Part shown: positions 17,493 through 26,546 of the stretch, piece after piece
Position numbering within the stretch: the stretch's first letter is position 1
How the letters are laid out: each line of letters begins with the position of its first letter
Origin: CAMQRS01 sp964370645
GTDB taxonomy: Bacteria > Bacillota_I > Bacilli_A > Erysipelotrichales > Erysipelotrichaceae
Reading direction: 5' to 3'
Assembly: GCA_964370645.1 (NCBI GenBank)
Contig: CAYJJS010000005.1
Location: forward strand, 1 to 64,000
DNA: 64,000 bases
The notes under the pieces: generated by a model
Told to the model about the DNA's origin: nothing
The model's database searches: none
Seen by the model: the letters and a program-made list of their open reading frames with translations, nothing else
Program-made: the position numbers and the translations under genes

Positions 17493-19442
17493 ATGAAAAG
17501 AAAAAGTCCTTTAATGTTTTTACCATATGTAATATTAATACCTCTTCTAGTTTGGATTGTAATGTATGGAGGACGTAATGACGTCGAAACATTCACATAC
17601 AATGCCTTTGTTAAAGAAGCGGAAGATATGAAGTTTGGTGAAGTAAACCTTGGAGTGGGAAGTGTTTTATTAGAGGTTGATGGTATATATTATACAGAAA
17701 AAGATGGTGAGGAAGTAGAAAATTATTTCTACGTACAATTGCCAAAAACAGATGACAACATTGCTTATTTAGAAGATGTGTTAACAGAAAAAGACAATGA
17801 TGTAAATGTACATGAACCAAATCAAGATACATTTTGGTTGAGTCTAATTTCTAATTTACTACCATTAGTATTAATGGGAGGATTAGCAATTTTCTTTTTA
17901 AGTAAAATGGGTGCAGGTGGTCAAAATAAAGCCTTTGAATTTGCTAAGTCGAAAGCAAAAATAGAAGGGGACATTAAAGTACGATTCAAAGATGTTGCTG
18001 GATGTGATGAAGAAAAAGAAGAAGTAAAAGAAATTATTGATTACTTGAAAAATCCAAAGAAATTCTCAGACATGGGAGCTCGTATTCCAAAAGGAATGTT
18101 GATGGTAGGTCCTCCAGGAACTGGGAAAACTTTGTTAGCAAAAGCAGTTGCAGGTGAGGCAGATGTACCATTTTTCTCGATTTCAGGTTCTGATTTTGTT
18201 GAGATGTTTGTAGGTACTGGGGCGAGCCGTGTACGTGATATGTTTAAAAAGGCAAAGCAAGCAGCACCATGTATTGTGTTTATTGATGAGATTGATGCAG
18301 TAGGTAGACAACGTGGAGCAGGTATGGGTGGAGGAAACGATGAACGTGAACAAACACTAAACCAAATGCTTGTTGAGATGGATGGAATGGCAGAAAATAC
18401 AGGAATTGTAATTATTGCTGCAACAAACCGTCCGGATGTGTTGGATCCTGCGTTATTAAGAAGTGGTCGTTTTGATCGTCAAATCACAGTAAACTTACCT
18501 GATAAAAAAGGTCGTAGTGAAATTTTGGCAGTACATGCAAGAAACAAAAAATTGGCAAGTGGTGTTGAGTTAGAAAATTTAGCGAAGAGAACACCAGGAT
18601 TTTCTGGAGCAGATTTAGAAAATGTATTGAATGAAGGTGCAATTTTAGCAGTACGTGATAAGAGAACTGCAATTACTATGGAAGATTTAGATGAGGCAAT
18701 TGACCGTGTTATGATGGGGCCTGCCAAAAAATCTAAAAAGTATAATGAAGATGATAAAAAATTAGTGGCTTATCATGAAGCTGGGCATGCTGTTATTGGA
18801 ATTAAATTAAAAGATGCTGACATGGTTCAAAAAGTGACTATTATTCCTAGAGGGGATGCTGGTGGTTATAACTTAATGACACCTAGAGAAGAGAAATACT
18901 TCCACCGTAAGAAAGAATACATGGCGCAGATTACAGGATTGCTTGGAGGGCGTGTTTCAGAAGAAATCGTCTTTGGAGAAATTAGTGCTGGTGCAGTGAA
19001 TGATATTGAGAAAATTACAAAAATTGCGAAAGCAATGGTCCGTGTATTTGGGATGTCTAGTTTAGGACCTATTCAATATGCAGATCCACAAGGTAATGTG
19101 TTCTTAGGAAGAGACTACAATAGTGGAAATAACTATTCTGGTGAAGTAGCGAGTGAAATTGATAAAGAAGTACGTCAAATTGTTGATGCGTGTCATGAAC
19201 AATGTAAACAAATACTGACAGATAATATTGATTTATTGCATTTGATTGCGCAAACTTTAATAGAAGAAGAAACGTTGACACATGAACAAATTAATAACTT
19301 AGTAGAGTTTGGTACATTGACTAACCCAACAATACAAGAAGAAGCAAAACCACAAGAAGAAGCAAACCAAGAGGTTGTTGAATCAGTGGAAGAAGTAGTA
19401 GAAGATGAAACTCGTGTTGAGGAAGAAAAAAGTGCTGAATAG
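17493..19442 (+). CDS. ftsH: ATP-dependent zinc metalloprotease FtsH
   Basis: A membrane-anchored AAA protease that degrades misfolded membrane proteins and regulators; in Bacillus it affects sporulation through Spo0A regulators. In 649 residues: membrane segments at about 8-26 and 117-137 flanking a small external domain, AAA module with Walker A GPPGTGKT (206-213), Walker B FIDEIDAVG, SRH region, and the zinc site HEAGH (428-432). The last 40 residues are a Glu-rich tail. AGGAGG precedes the start. A terminator overlaps the stop codon, directly in front of ispD. Confidence 0.97.
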   Translation: MKRKSPLMFLPYVILIPLLVWIVMYGGRNDVETFTYNAFVKEAEDMKFGEVNLGVGSVLLEVDGIYYTEKDGEEVENYFYVQLPKTDDNIAYLEDVLTEKDNDVNVHEPNQDTFWLSLISNLLPLVLMGGLAIFFLSKMGAGGQNKAFEFAKSKAKIEGDIKVRFKDVAGCDEEKEEVKEIIDYLKNPKKFSDMGARIPKGMLMVGPPGTGKTLLAKAVAGEADVPFFSISGSDFVEMFVGTGASRVRDMFKKAKQAAPCIVFIDEIDAVGRQRGAGMGGGNDEREQTLNQMLVEMDGMAENTGIVIIAATNRPDVLDPALLRSGRFDRQITVNLPDKKGRSEILAVHARNKKLASGVELENLAKRTPGFSGADLENVLNEGAILAVRDKRTAITMEDLDEAIDRVMMGPAKKSKKYNEDDKKLVAYHEAGHAVIGIKLKDADMVQKVTIIPRGDAGGYNLMTPREEKYFHRKKEYMAQITGLLGGRVSEEIVFGEISAGAVNDIEKITKIAKAMVRVFGMSSLGPIQYADPQGNVFLGRDYNSGNNYSGEVASEIDKEVRQIVDACHEQCKQILTDNIDLLHLIAQTLIEEETLTHEQINNLVEFGTLTNPTIQEEAKPQEEANQEVVESVEEVVEDETRVEEEKSAE

Positions 19443-19451
19443 CACTTTTTT
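19428..19451 (+). terminator. Terminator at the ftsH/ispD border
   Basis: AAAGTGCT and AGCACTTT with a GAAT loop, then T. It spans the ftsH stop codon, and the T run ends about four bases before the AGGAGG of ispD, leaving no room for a separate promoter. Confidence 0.78.
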
Positions 19452-19465
19452 ACTAGGAGGAAACG

Positions 19466-20107
19466 ATGAATTATAGTGTTATTTTATTGGCTGCAGGGAA
19501 AGGAAGTCGCAGTCAGTTGGATTATAATAAAGTGTTTTATACATTTGAAAATGATGAGGTATTAATTCAAAAGAGTGCTACACATTTTTTAGAGGATGAT
19601 GCATGTAAGGAAATTATTATTACAACTACACCACAAGAAATAGAGAAGATGAGAAGTTTATTTACTCATTCTAAGGTTTCATTCGTATTTGGAGGAGATA
19701 CGCGTCAAGATAGCGTGCTAGCTGCATTACAAAGCGTACAAGAGGATTATGTAATGATTCATGATGGAGCACGTTGTTTTCTTTCGAAGAATACCATAGA
19801 TGCTTGTAAGGAGACTTTATCGTATGCTGATGCATGTGTGGTGATGGTTGCTTGTATTGATTCTATGAAACGTGTAGTAGATCATAAAGTAGTAGAAACA
19901 CTTGATAGAGAAACTTTGTATAATGCACAAACTCCACAATGTTTCAAAACACAATTGATTAAAGCTTGTTATGAACAAGGGAAAAAGGAAGGTTTCATTG
20001 CCAGTGATGACACGACTTTAGTGAGTACATTTAGCGATTGTGATATTTATGTAGTCAAAGGTGAGTATACCAATATAAAAGTTACGACACCTAAAGATTT
20101 AAAATAA
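19466..20107 (+). CDS. ispD: 2-C-methyl-D-erythritol 4-phosphate cytidylyltransferase
   Basis: IspD couples CTP to MEP in the non-mevalonate isoprenoid pathway. At 213 residues it is a bit short for the family but keeps the N-terminal nucleotide loop LLAAGKGSR, the DGARCFLSKNTID block (family DgaRPf), and TPQCFKTQLIKACYE with ASDDTTLV near the C-terminus. The DgaRPf proline is a cysteine. A related TarI/ribitol-phosphate cytidylyltransferase is possible, but no wall teichoic acid genes are nearby. The gene follows ftsH with a terminator hairpin in between. Confidence 0.83.
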   Translation: MNYSVILLAAGKGSRSQLDYNKVFYTFENDEVLIQKSATHFLEDDACKEIIITTTPQEIEKMRSLFTHSKVSFVFGGDTRQDSVLAALQSVQEDYVMIHDGARCFLSKNTIDACKETLSYADACVVMVACIDSMKRVVDHKVVETLDRETLYNAQTPQCFKTQLIKACYEQGKKEGFIASDDTTLVSTFSDCDIYVVKGEYTNIKVTTPKDLK

Positions 20108-20220
20108 CTTGTGAAAATTTAAACAAATTTGATGAAATACAGCTTTTTTTGAATAAGACACTTTATTTTTATATGTTTTTAGAGTAGAATAAGAGTGTTA
20201 AATATAGGAGGAAATATAAA

Positions 20221-21087
20221 ATGCCATTAGTATCAGCAAAAGAAATGCTTGTAAAAGCACACGCGGGGAAATACGCAGTAGGACAATTTAACATCAACAA
20301 CTTAGAATGGACAAAAGAAATTTTATTAGCAGCTCAAGAAGCAAACTCACCAGTAATTTTAGGAGTTTCTGAAGGAGCAGGGAAATACATGACTGGATAT
20401 AAAACAGTTGTAGGTATGGTAAGTGCTATGGTGGATTCTTTAGGAATCACTGTACCAGTTGCTTTACACTTAGACCACGGGTCATACGAAGGGGCAAAAG
20501 CTTGTATCGAAGCTGGATTCTCATCAATTATGTTTGATGGATCTCACTACCCATTCGAAGAAAACTTAGCAAAATCAAAAGAAATCATTGAAATTTGTCA
20601 ATCAAAAGGAATTTCAGTGGAATGTGAAGTTGGTTCAATCGGTGGAGAAGAAGATGGAGTAATCGGTAACGGTGAAGTTGCAGATCCACAAGAGTGTAAA
20701 ACAATCGCTGACTTAGGAGTAGATATGTTAGCTGCTGGAATTGGAAACATCCATGGAAAATACCCAGAAAACTGGACTGGATTAAACTTTGAAGTTTTAG
20801 CAGAAATCCAAGATGTAACAAATGGAAAACCATTAGTATTACATGGAGGGTCAGGAATTCCTGCTGATCAAATCGCAAAAGCAATCTCTTTAGGAGTTTC
20901 TAAAATTAACGTTAACACAGAGTTACAATTAGTATTCGCTGATGCAACTAGAGCATACGTTGAAGCTGGAAAAGATAAAGAAGGAAAAGGATACGATCCA
21001 CGTAAATTATTAGCACCAGGTGCTGCTGCAATTCGTTCAAAAGTAATCGAAATGATGAGCGAATTTGGTTCAAAAGGACAAGCATAA
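20221..21087 (+). CDS. fba: Class II fructose-bisphosphate aldolase
   Basis: A zinc-dependent aldolase cleaving fructose 1,6-bisphosphate to DHAP and glyceraldehyde 3-phosphate in glycolysis. The 288-residue protein has LDHGSYEGAKACIEAGF (Asp and zinc His, about 82-98), the conserved FDGSHYPFEEN, and HGGSGIP (zinc His and phosphate loop, about 210). Codon choice is more biased than in the neighbours (frequent AAC, GGA, CCA), as for highly expressed glycolytic genes. It has AGGAGG, lies 113 bases after ispD, and is closed by a strong terminator. Confidence 0.96.
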   Translation: MPLVSAKEMLVKAHAGKYAVGQFNINNLEWTKEILLAAQEANSPVILGVSEGAGKYMTGYKTVVGMVSAMVDSLGITVPVALHLDHGSYEGAKACIEAGFSSIMFDGSHYPFEENLAKSKEIIEICQSKGISVECEVGSIGGEEDGVIGNGEVADPQECKTIADLGVDMLAAGIGNIHGKYPENWTGLNFEVLAEIQDVTNGKPLVLHGGSGIPADQIAKAISLGVSKINVNTELQLVFADATRAYVEAGKDKEGKGYDPRKLLAPGAAAIRSKVIEMMSEFGSKGQA

Positions 21088-21096
21088 TTTAGAAGG

Positions 21097-21130
21097 AAGA
21101 TGAATTCATTAAGAATTCGTCTTTTTTTTT
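21097..21130 (+). terminator. Terminator of fba
   Basis: AAGATGAATTC pairs with GAATTCGTCTT (one G-U) around ATTAA, with nine T after it. Confidence 0.9.
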
Positions 21131-21157
21131 GAAAAAAAGTTAAAATTTAATGAATAT

Positions 21158-21166
21158 TTTGTCGAA
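21158..21166 (+). promoter_or_regulatory. Spo0A-box-like sequence upstream of glmU-C/prs
   Basis: TTTGTCGAA fits the extended Spo0A box TTTGTCRAA. It lies 37 bases before the next start codon. No clear -10 stands at the 21-22 bp spacing of activated promoters, so repression or chance are both possible. Confidence 0.3.
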
Positions 21167-21202
21167 CTTTGTTAATATATATAAGTAAAAAAGGAGAGAA
21201 CC

Positions 21203-21892
21203 ATGGATTATACAAATCAAGTAGAAATGTTTAATGAAAAAAAGCTTTCTACAAATAAAAGATGGATTGAAAAAGGTGTTTATATTATGGATCCAAACAA
21301 CACATATATCGATGAAGATGTAGTGATTGGAGAAGGTAGTACAATTTACCCCAATGTATTTCTATTAAAAGGAAGTCAAATTGGATGCAATACTACAATT
21401 TTACCTAATTCATTCATTGTAAACTCTAAAATTGGTGATGGAGTTACCATTGATTCAAGCAAGGTCAGTGATAGTGAAGTTGGTGACAACAGCGTAGTTG
21501 GACCTATGTCACATTTACGTAATGAGACAAAAATTATTGGAAATGCAAGAATTGGAAATTTTGTAGAGTTTAAAAAATCCGTTTTCGGGCAAGGTAGTAA
21601 GTGTGCACACTTAACGTACATCGGAGATACTGAAGTTGGAAAAGATGTAAATTTCGGATGTGGAGTAGTCACTGTGAATTATGATGGTAAAAATAAATTT
21701 AAAACGATCATAAAAGATGGTGTATTTGTGGGTAGCAATGTAAACCTAATTGCACCGTTAACAATTGGTGAAAATGCTGTACTAGCAGCAGGTAGTACAA
21801 TTACAGAGAATGTGGGAGCTGGCGATTTGGCCATTGCTAGATCACATGCAGTTGTAAAACAAGGTTATGGAATTAAATATAAAAATAAATAG
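21203..21892 (+). CDS. Stand-alone GlmU-type glucosamine-1-phosphate acetyltransferase domain
   Basis: A 229-residue left-handed beta-helix protein made of hexapeptide repeats. It corresponds to the C-terminal half of GlmU, starting in the linker helix before the family segment DPNNTYIDEDVVIG. GlmU landmarks are present: RNETKIIGNARIGNFVEFKKS, catalytic His H136 in AHLTYIGDTEVG, and the FGCGVVTVNYDGKNKFKT loop. The uridylyltransferase half (LAAGxGTRM) is missing and the upstream neighbour is fba, so it has not simply been frameshifted. It is followed at once by prs, as full-length glmU is in most Firmicutes, so I infer a true GlmU derivative. A separate UDP-GlcNAc pyrophosphorylase would be needed elsewhere. 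AAGGAG lies before the start. Confidence 0.88.
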   Translation: MDYTNQVEMFNEKKLSTNKRWIEKGVYIMDPNNTYIDEDVVIGEGSTIYPNVFLLKGSQIGCNTTILPNSFIVNSKIGDGVTIDSSKVSDSEVGDNSVVGPMSHLRNETKIIGNARIGNFVEFKKSVFGQGSKCAHLTYIGDTEVGKDVNFGCGVVTVNYDGKNKFKTIIKDGVFVGSNVNLIAPLTIGENAVLAAGSTITENVGAGDLAIARSHAVVKQGYGIKYKNK

Positions 21893-21906
21893 GAGAATTT
21901 AAAACA

Positions 21907-22875
21907 ATGGAAAACAATAAAACAATCGTGTTCGCGTTAACATCTAGTGTAGGACTAGCAAAAGAAATTTGTGAGCATATCGGATTAAATCTAGGAGACT
22001 GTGATGTAAAACATTTTGCAGATGGTGAGATTTTAGTAGAATTAAATGAAAGTGTACGTGGAAAAAATGTATATATTGTACAATCAACAAATGCCCCAGT
22101 ATCAAGTAACATTATGGAAGTGTTGATTGCAATTGATGCATGTAAAAGAGCAAGTGCGAATACAATCAATATTGTTATGCCATATTATGGATATGCAAGA
22201 CAAGATCGTAAAGCAAAACCTAGACAACCAATTACGAGTAAATTAGTTGCAGGATTATTAGAAAAAGCAGGAGCTAGTAGAATTATTACTTGTGAGTTGC
22301 ACGCGTCACAAATTCAAGGGTTCTTTGAAATCCCTACGGATGATTTAAGTGCAATTTGCCTAATTGGATCTTATTTTGTACAAAAAGGATTCGCAAAAGA
22401 TTGTGTAGTTGTTTCACCAGATCATGGAGGGACTGTACGTGCTAGAAGATTGGCAGATATCTTACAAGCTCCACTGGCAATCATTGATAAGCGTAGACCA
22501 AAACCAAATGTAGCTGAGGCAATGAATTTGATTGGTGATGTAGAAGGAAAGCGTGTCATCATAGTGGATGATATTGTAGATACAGCAGGAACTTTAATGA
22601 CTGGGATTGATATGTTATATGCAAAAGGTGCAACAGAAGTATATACATCATGTGTACATGCTGTATTATCAGGGCCAGCAATTGAACGTATTCGCAATTC
22701 TAAAATTGTAGAATTTGTTTGTACGAATACAATCGACCAAAGTGAAAAACAAGCGGATTTAGACAAAATCACAGTAATCAGTGTTGCACAATTAATTGCG
22801 GCAACAATTGAGCAAATTGAAGAAGGAAAATCATTAAGTGATGTAATTAAAACATTTAATGAGTTTGATAATTAA
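21907..22875 (+). CDS. prs: Ribose-phosphate pyrophosphokinase
   Basis: Makes PRPP from ribose 5-phosphate and ATP for nucleotide, His and Trp synthesis. The 322-residue protein has YGYARQDRKAKPRQPI (ATP-binding region), VSPDHGGTVRARR, the catalytic flexible loop IIDKRRPKP and the PRPP loop VIIVDDIVDTAGTL. It starts 14 bases after the acetyltransferase gene with AGGAG, in the usual glmU-prs pair. Confidence 0.96.
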   Translation: MENNKTIVFALTSSVGLAKEICEHIGLNLGDCDVKHFADGEILVELNESVRGKNVYIVQSTNAPVSSNIMEVLIAIDACKRASANTINIVMPYYGYARQDRKAKPRQPITSKLVAGLLEKAGASRIITCELHASQIQGFFEIPTDDLSAICLIGSYFVQKGFAKDCVVVSPDHGGTVRARRLADILQAPLAIIDKRRPKPNVAEAMNLIGDVEGKRVIIVDDIVDTAGTLMTGIDMLYAKGATEVYTSCVHAVLSGPAIERIRNSKIVEFVCTNTIDQSEKQADLDKITVISVAQLIAATIEQIEEGKSLSDVIKTFNEFDN

Positions 22876-22877
22876 GA

Positions 22878-22907
22878 GGTAAGACAATCGTCTTATCTTT
22901 TTTTTTG
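22878..22907 (+). terminator. Terminator of prs
   Basis: AGGTAAGAC pairs with GTCTTATCT around AATC, followed by about nine T. Confidence 0.88.
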
Positions 22908-22914
22908 AGTTTTA

Positions 22915-22923
22915 TGATATACT
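22915..22923 (+). promoter_or_regulatory. Extended -10 element of the BspA-like gene
   Basis: TGATATACT, a TGn-extended -10 (5 of 6), lies 30 bases before the start codon; no good -35 is seen. Confidence 0.45.
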
Positions 22924-22952
22924 GTAAACATGAGTAATAAGGGAGAAAGTAT

Positions 22953-25900
22953 ATGAAAAAATTACAAAAAATATGGATCGTTTGCTTACTTATAGTAGCT
23001 AGTATTGGTGTTCATGTGCAAGCACAAACAACACCTACGGATGAAGGTATAGCAAACACAAAAACACAAGATAGTGCAATCGTATTAAACAACACGATTG
23101 ATTATGAGCAATTGTATAATGTTAATACTAGTGGGGACGGTGTTACGATTTATGGATTCAATAAGTCATATCTAGAAACTTTGGCTCCAGATGCAGAGGG
23201 GTTAATACATGTAGACTTAATCATACCTGCAACTATTCAAGGGAAAAAAGTGGAGCGTATTAATGAAGGAGCTTTTTATTTATTATCCAATGATGATTCC
23301 TTTTATGCTAACGTGCGTATCCGTTCTATCAATTTAGAGAATGCAGTCAATTTAAAAACAATTGGTGGTCATGCCTTTTATAACTTTGGTTCATCAGATC
23401 CTATATATTCATTAACACAGGGAACATTAGTGATACCTGAGGGAGTAATAGGTATTGGAGATACTGCTTTTTATGGGCTTACGAATATTACTGGAGATTT
23501 GATTTTACCAAATAGTGTTCAAAGTGTCGGTTCAAACGCTTTTGCGTATATGGGATTTACAGGAATATTGAAATTGCCGCAAAATGATGCTTTTAAAATC
23601 ATTGATTCACAAGCATTTTTCAATACACCTTTTACAGTGCTACAAGGTGGAATTCCTAATACAGTCACTACAATTGGAAGTAATGCATTTAAAAATACAG
23701 AAATTGGTGGAGAATTAGTAATTCCTGATAGTGTAGTAAACATGGGTGTGGATGAATATTTTGAAGGGACAGTATCACAAGCTGTGAAAGATAGAAGAGG
23801 GTTCGCTGCTTTTGAAAATACGAATATTACAAAAGTCACAATCGGTTCAGGGGTTGAATATTTGCCTTTGGGAACGTTTAAGGGGTGTACACAACTACAA
23901 GAAGTTGTATTTAGTGAAGATTCTAGTTTAACAAATATAGGTAGAAGCGCATTTGGAAATACTTCGATTTCATTTTTCGTATTGCCAAATAGTGTTACTA
24001 GTGTTGCATATGATTTCTTTAGCGACACGAGTTCACTAACTTGGTTTTACATGAATGAGAATAACATCACAACGTATGCACATAGTCCAAATAGTTTATT
24101 TTTTGGTAATAGTTCAGAGTATCCAAACCTACATATAATTTGTAAGAATGAAGAACAATATACATATATGCAAAATGTAGTATATGATGCGCAACAAGGG
24201 AAAGTAACGTATCTACTGGACTTAAGGTATGATGGGTTAGCAAGTAGTTATGAAAGAGAAGTGTTATTCAATTTCCCAATAAACTATAAGAAAACAGAGG
24301 CAACACAAGCTAGCGCATACCCAATGTGGGAAGTGGATACCACATATGTAATGCCTGAAATTCCAAGTGGAAAAAATATTTGGTCATTCACAAACCCTGG
24401 CTCTACTGCTGCTACAGTGGATAGTTTAGTAGTGGGTGATACTTTATATGCGATTGAGATAGAAATGGATATTGCAAGTGCAATTATTACACCAGACAAG
24501 ATCGAAACGACTTATGATGGACAATCAAAGCGTTTAGAAGTAAGTGTAACAACTTCCACAGGTGTGGCATTAAAAAATCCAAATACAGAAGAACTGCAAA
24601 TCGGTGATTACTATATAGTATATCAATGGTATAAATATGATAGTATAAATCATACAGGTGCTCGTATCAATTTAGGTTTAACAGCTAATAATTATTATGA
24701 TGTGAAAAATGTTAATGATTCAAGTAGTATTGGTCTACAACCAGATGGGACATATCATTTTGGCCAAGGTGGATATTATGCAGCGTGTTATTTATTTGTT
24801 GTGAATGCCGAGGGTGAGGGTGAGTATGCAGGGAAAGCGAAAGCGGCTGTAAAGCAAAGTGGTGGAAGTCTGGTGGATGTTATCATCACAAAAGCGACAC
24901 CTACGGTTACATTTCCTACACAAGGACAAATTGATAAAAGTGTCGCTAGTTTAGCAGACACAAATGGTGTGGAAGGAACGTTTACGTTTTATGATATGAT
25001 GGGGGATGTAATTGAGGATCCAGATTTACTTGTTGGAACAAACACATATTTTTATACATTTACACCTGCCGATAGTGACAATTACAATACGCTAAGTGGA
25101 CAAAGTACTACTATCACAGGGGTTGCAATTCCTGAAGAAACACCAAATATCAAAATTGATTACATAAACGAGCAATTAACTGGTTTTGTGGATGGGGCTA
25201 CCTACACAATAAATGGAGTTGAGGTTGTTATAGAAAATTCTACTTTAAATATTGATCCAAGCTACTTTAAAACTACAATTGAAATTGTACGTAAAGCTAG
25301 TGGAGATGCGACGACAGATAGTGAACCACAAAGCTTAGCGATTATTGCACGTGAAATCATTACACCGTATAGTGATACAAATAATGGAGTGATTAAGGGT
25401 GTAGAAGATACTTATCTATATCGTAAAGTAGGTAGTAGTGAATGGTTAACAAGCAGCGCACAAGAAGTGTATGGTTTAGTTGGAGGTATGTATGAAGTAA
25501 TGAAACCGGCAACGACAACATCTTTTAAAAGTGATGTTGTAAGTGTAGAAGTACTTCCAGTATCGACTAGCATTATATTACAATCGCCACAATTAAATAA
25601 TGGTGTATTAAAGGCGAATGAAAAAGAAATAATCACATTGAATATACAAGTAAAAGGTGCAAATGGGTTGCTTCCTTCGGGAACAATGACTATTCAAATA
25701 GATGGCACTACAATTGCTGATGTAGCTGTTGTAGATGGGGTTGCTACCTATTCATATGTGAGCGATACTGCGTTGAAAGCAACAATGCAATTCGTATTTA
25801 CACCAGAAAGCACGATAGAGTATCTAACAAGTAGTGCACAACAAAGTGTGCAAATAGATAAAGTTGTGAGTCCAACTCCAACACCACCAACAAGTGATAC

Positions 25901-25973
25901 TAGTAATATACTATTTATGTGGATGTTATTTGTAGTATCGTTAAGCGGTTTATATGTGGTGAAAAAAAGATAA
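22953..25973 (+). CDS. Large BspA-type leucine-rich-repeat surface protein
   Basis: A 1006-residue exported protein. A signal peptide (1-24, ending VHVQA) is followed by BspA/LRR_5 repeats over about residues 65-400, with units such as IGDTAFYGLTNITGDLILPNSVQSVG. Then come beta-rich modules resembling bacterial Ig/MBG domains (about 480-960) and a Pro/Thr linker SPTPTPPTSDTS before a membrane helix and the tail VVKKR. The C-terminus looks like a sortase signal, but no LPxTG is present: the expected site reads PPTSD. Such LRR proteins act in adhesion to host or other cells. The gene is alone between two terminators. The function is inferred from the domains; anchoring is uncertain. Confidence 0.85.
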   Translation: MKKLQKIWIVCLLIVASIGVHVQAQTTPTDEGIANTKTQDSAIVLNNTIDYEQLYNVNTSGDGVTIYGFNKSYLETLAPDAEGLIHVDLIIPATIQGKKVERINEGAFYLLSNDDSFYANVRIRSINLENAVNLKTIGGHAFYNFGSSDPIYSLTQGTLVIPEGVIGIGDTAFYGLTNITGDLILPNSVQSVGSNAFAYMGFTGILKLPQNDAFKIIDSQAFFNTPFTVLQGGIPNTVTTIGSNAFKNTEIGGELVIPDSVVNMGVDEYFEGTVSQAVKDRRGFAAFENTNITKVTIGSGVEYLPLGTFKGCTQLQEVVFSEDSSLTNIGRSAFGNTSISFFVLPNSVTSVAYDFFSDTSSLTWFYMNENNITTYAHSPNSLFFGNSSEYPNLHIICKNEEQYTYMQNVVYDAQQGKVTYLLDLRYDGLASSYEREVLFNFPINYKKTEATQASAYPMWEVDTTYVMPEIPSGKNIWSFTNPGSTAATVDSLVVGDTLYAIEIEMDIASAIITPDKIETTYDGQSKRLEVSVTTSTGVALKNPNTEELQIGDYYIVYQWYKYDSINHTGARINLGLTANNYYDVKNVNDSSSIGLQPDGTYHFGQGGYYAACYLFVVNAEGEGEYAGKAKAAVKQSGGSLVDVIITKATPTVTFPTQGQIDKSVASLADTNGVEGTFTFYDMMGDVIEDPDLLVGTNTYFYTFTPADSDNYNTLSGQSTTITGVAIPEETPNIKIDYINEQLTGFVDGATYTINGVEVVIENSTLNIDPSYFKTTIEIVRKASGDATTDSEPQSLAIIAREIITPYSDTNNGVIKGVEDTYLYRKVGSSEWLTSSAQEVYGLVGGMYEVMKPATTTSFKSDVVSVEVLPVSTSIILQSPQLNNGVLKANEKEIITLNIQVKGANGLLPSGTMTIQIDGTTIADVAVVDGVATYSYVSDTALKATMQFVFTPESTIEYLTSSAQQSVQIDKVVSPTPTPPTSDTSNILFMWMLFVVSLSGLYVVKKR

Positions 25974-25986
25974 ATAATAAGTAAGT

Positions 25987-26031
25987 AAAACAACAGTAGA
26001 GAGTGATGAAATACAATCTACTGTTGTTTTT
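25987..26031 (+). terminator. Terminator of the BspA-like gene
   Basis: A 14-bp perfect stem, AAAACAACAGTAGA / TCTACTGTTGTTTT, with a 16-nt loop and a short T run. Confidence 0.85.
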
Positions 26032-26063
26032 ATATGATAAATTTATGAAAAACAAATATTTTG

Positions 26064-26109
26064 TTGACTTTTGTTCTGAAGTGAACAATAATTGTTCTGT
26101 GCAGAACAA
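26064..26109 (+). promoter_or_regulatory. marR promoter with two 18-bp operators
   Basis: -35 TTGACT (26064-26069) and -10 AATAAT (26087-26092) with 17 bp between. Two related palindromes overlap it: TTGTTCTGAAGTGAACAA (26071-26088) in the spacer and TTGTTCTGTGCAGAACAA (26092-26109) over the start point. They are 21 bp apart, two helical turns, so dimers would sit on the same face. This fits autorepression by the MarR protein. Confidence 0.75.
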
Positions 26110-26121
26110 AGAGGTGTTACG

Positions 26122-26544
26122 ATGAGAGATGTAAAAGAGAAGTTTCATACAATGTTATTAAAACGAAAATCATATTTTGAAGAATTAATATATGGTACAC
26201 AGCTGAATATGATCGAAATTGAGATATTGCATTTTTTAAAACAATATCCACAAAGTAATACATTCACGAAAATACAGGAATCAAAAGATTATGCTAAATC
26301 ACATGTATCTACTGCGATACAAAATTTGGTAAAGAAAGAGTATTTGGTTCGTACGTATGCACCAAATAATAAGAAAGTATTTCACTTACAAGTATTAGAT
26401 AAAAGTAAGGAAGTCATTCAAAGGTATGAACAATGCTGTGAACGATTTAATCAAGTTGCATTTCAAGGTGTAAATGATGAAGAAAAACAAGCATTTTTAA
26501 ATATGATTGATAAAATGATTCATAACTTAGAGAAAGAAGGATAA
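26122..26544 (+). CDS. MarR family transcriptional regulator
   Basis: A 140-residue winged-helix protein. Helices fitting the MarR core lie at about 15-110, with the recognition part SKDYAKSHVSTAIQNLVKKEYLVRTYAPNNKKVFHLQV and the C-terminal dimer helix EEKQAFLNMIDKMIHNLEKE. The start is the ATG after GAGGTG; upstream in-frame codons lie within the operator. It is separated by two bases from the TauE/SafE gene, so it most likely controls its own operon through the twin palindromes. The ligand is unknown. Confidence 0.88.
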   Translation: MRDVKEKFHTMLLKRKSYFEELIYGTQLNMIEIEILHFLKQYPQSNTFTKIQESKDYAKSHVSTAIQNLVKKEYLVRTYAPNNKKVFHLQVLDKSKEVIQRYEQCCERFNQVAFQGVNDEEKQAFLNMIDKMIHNLEKEG

Positions 26545-26546
26545 AT

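Noticed and set aside
23519..24028. Long antisense frame inside the BspA-like gene
   Set aside because: Repeat-derived open frame opposite the LRR region, without ribosome site or known match.
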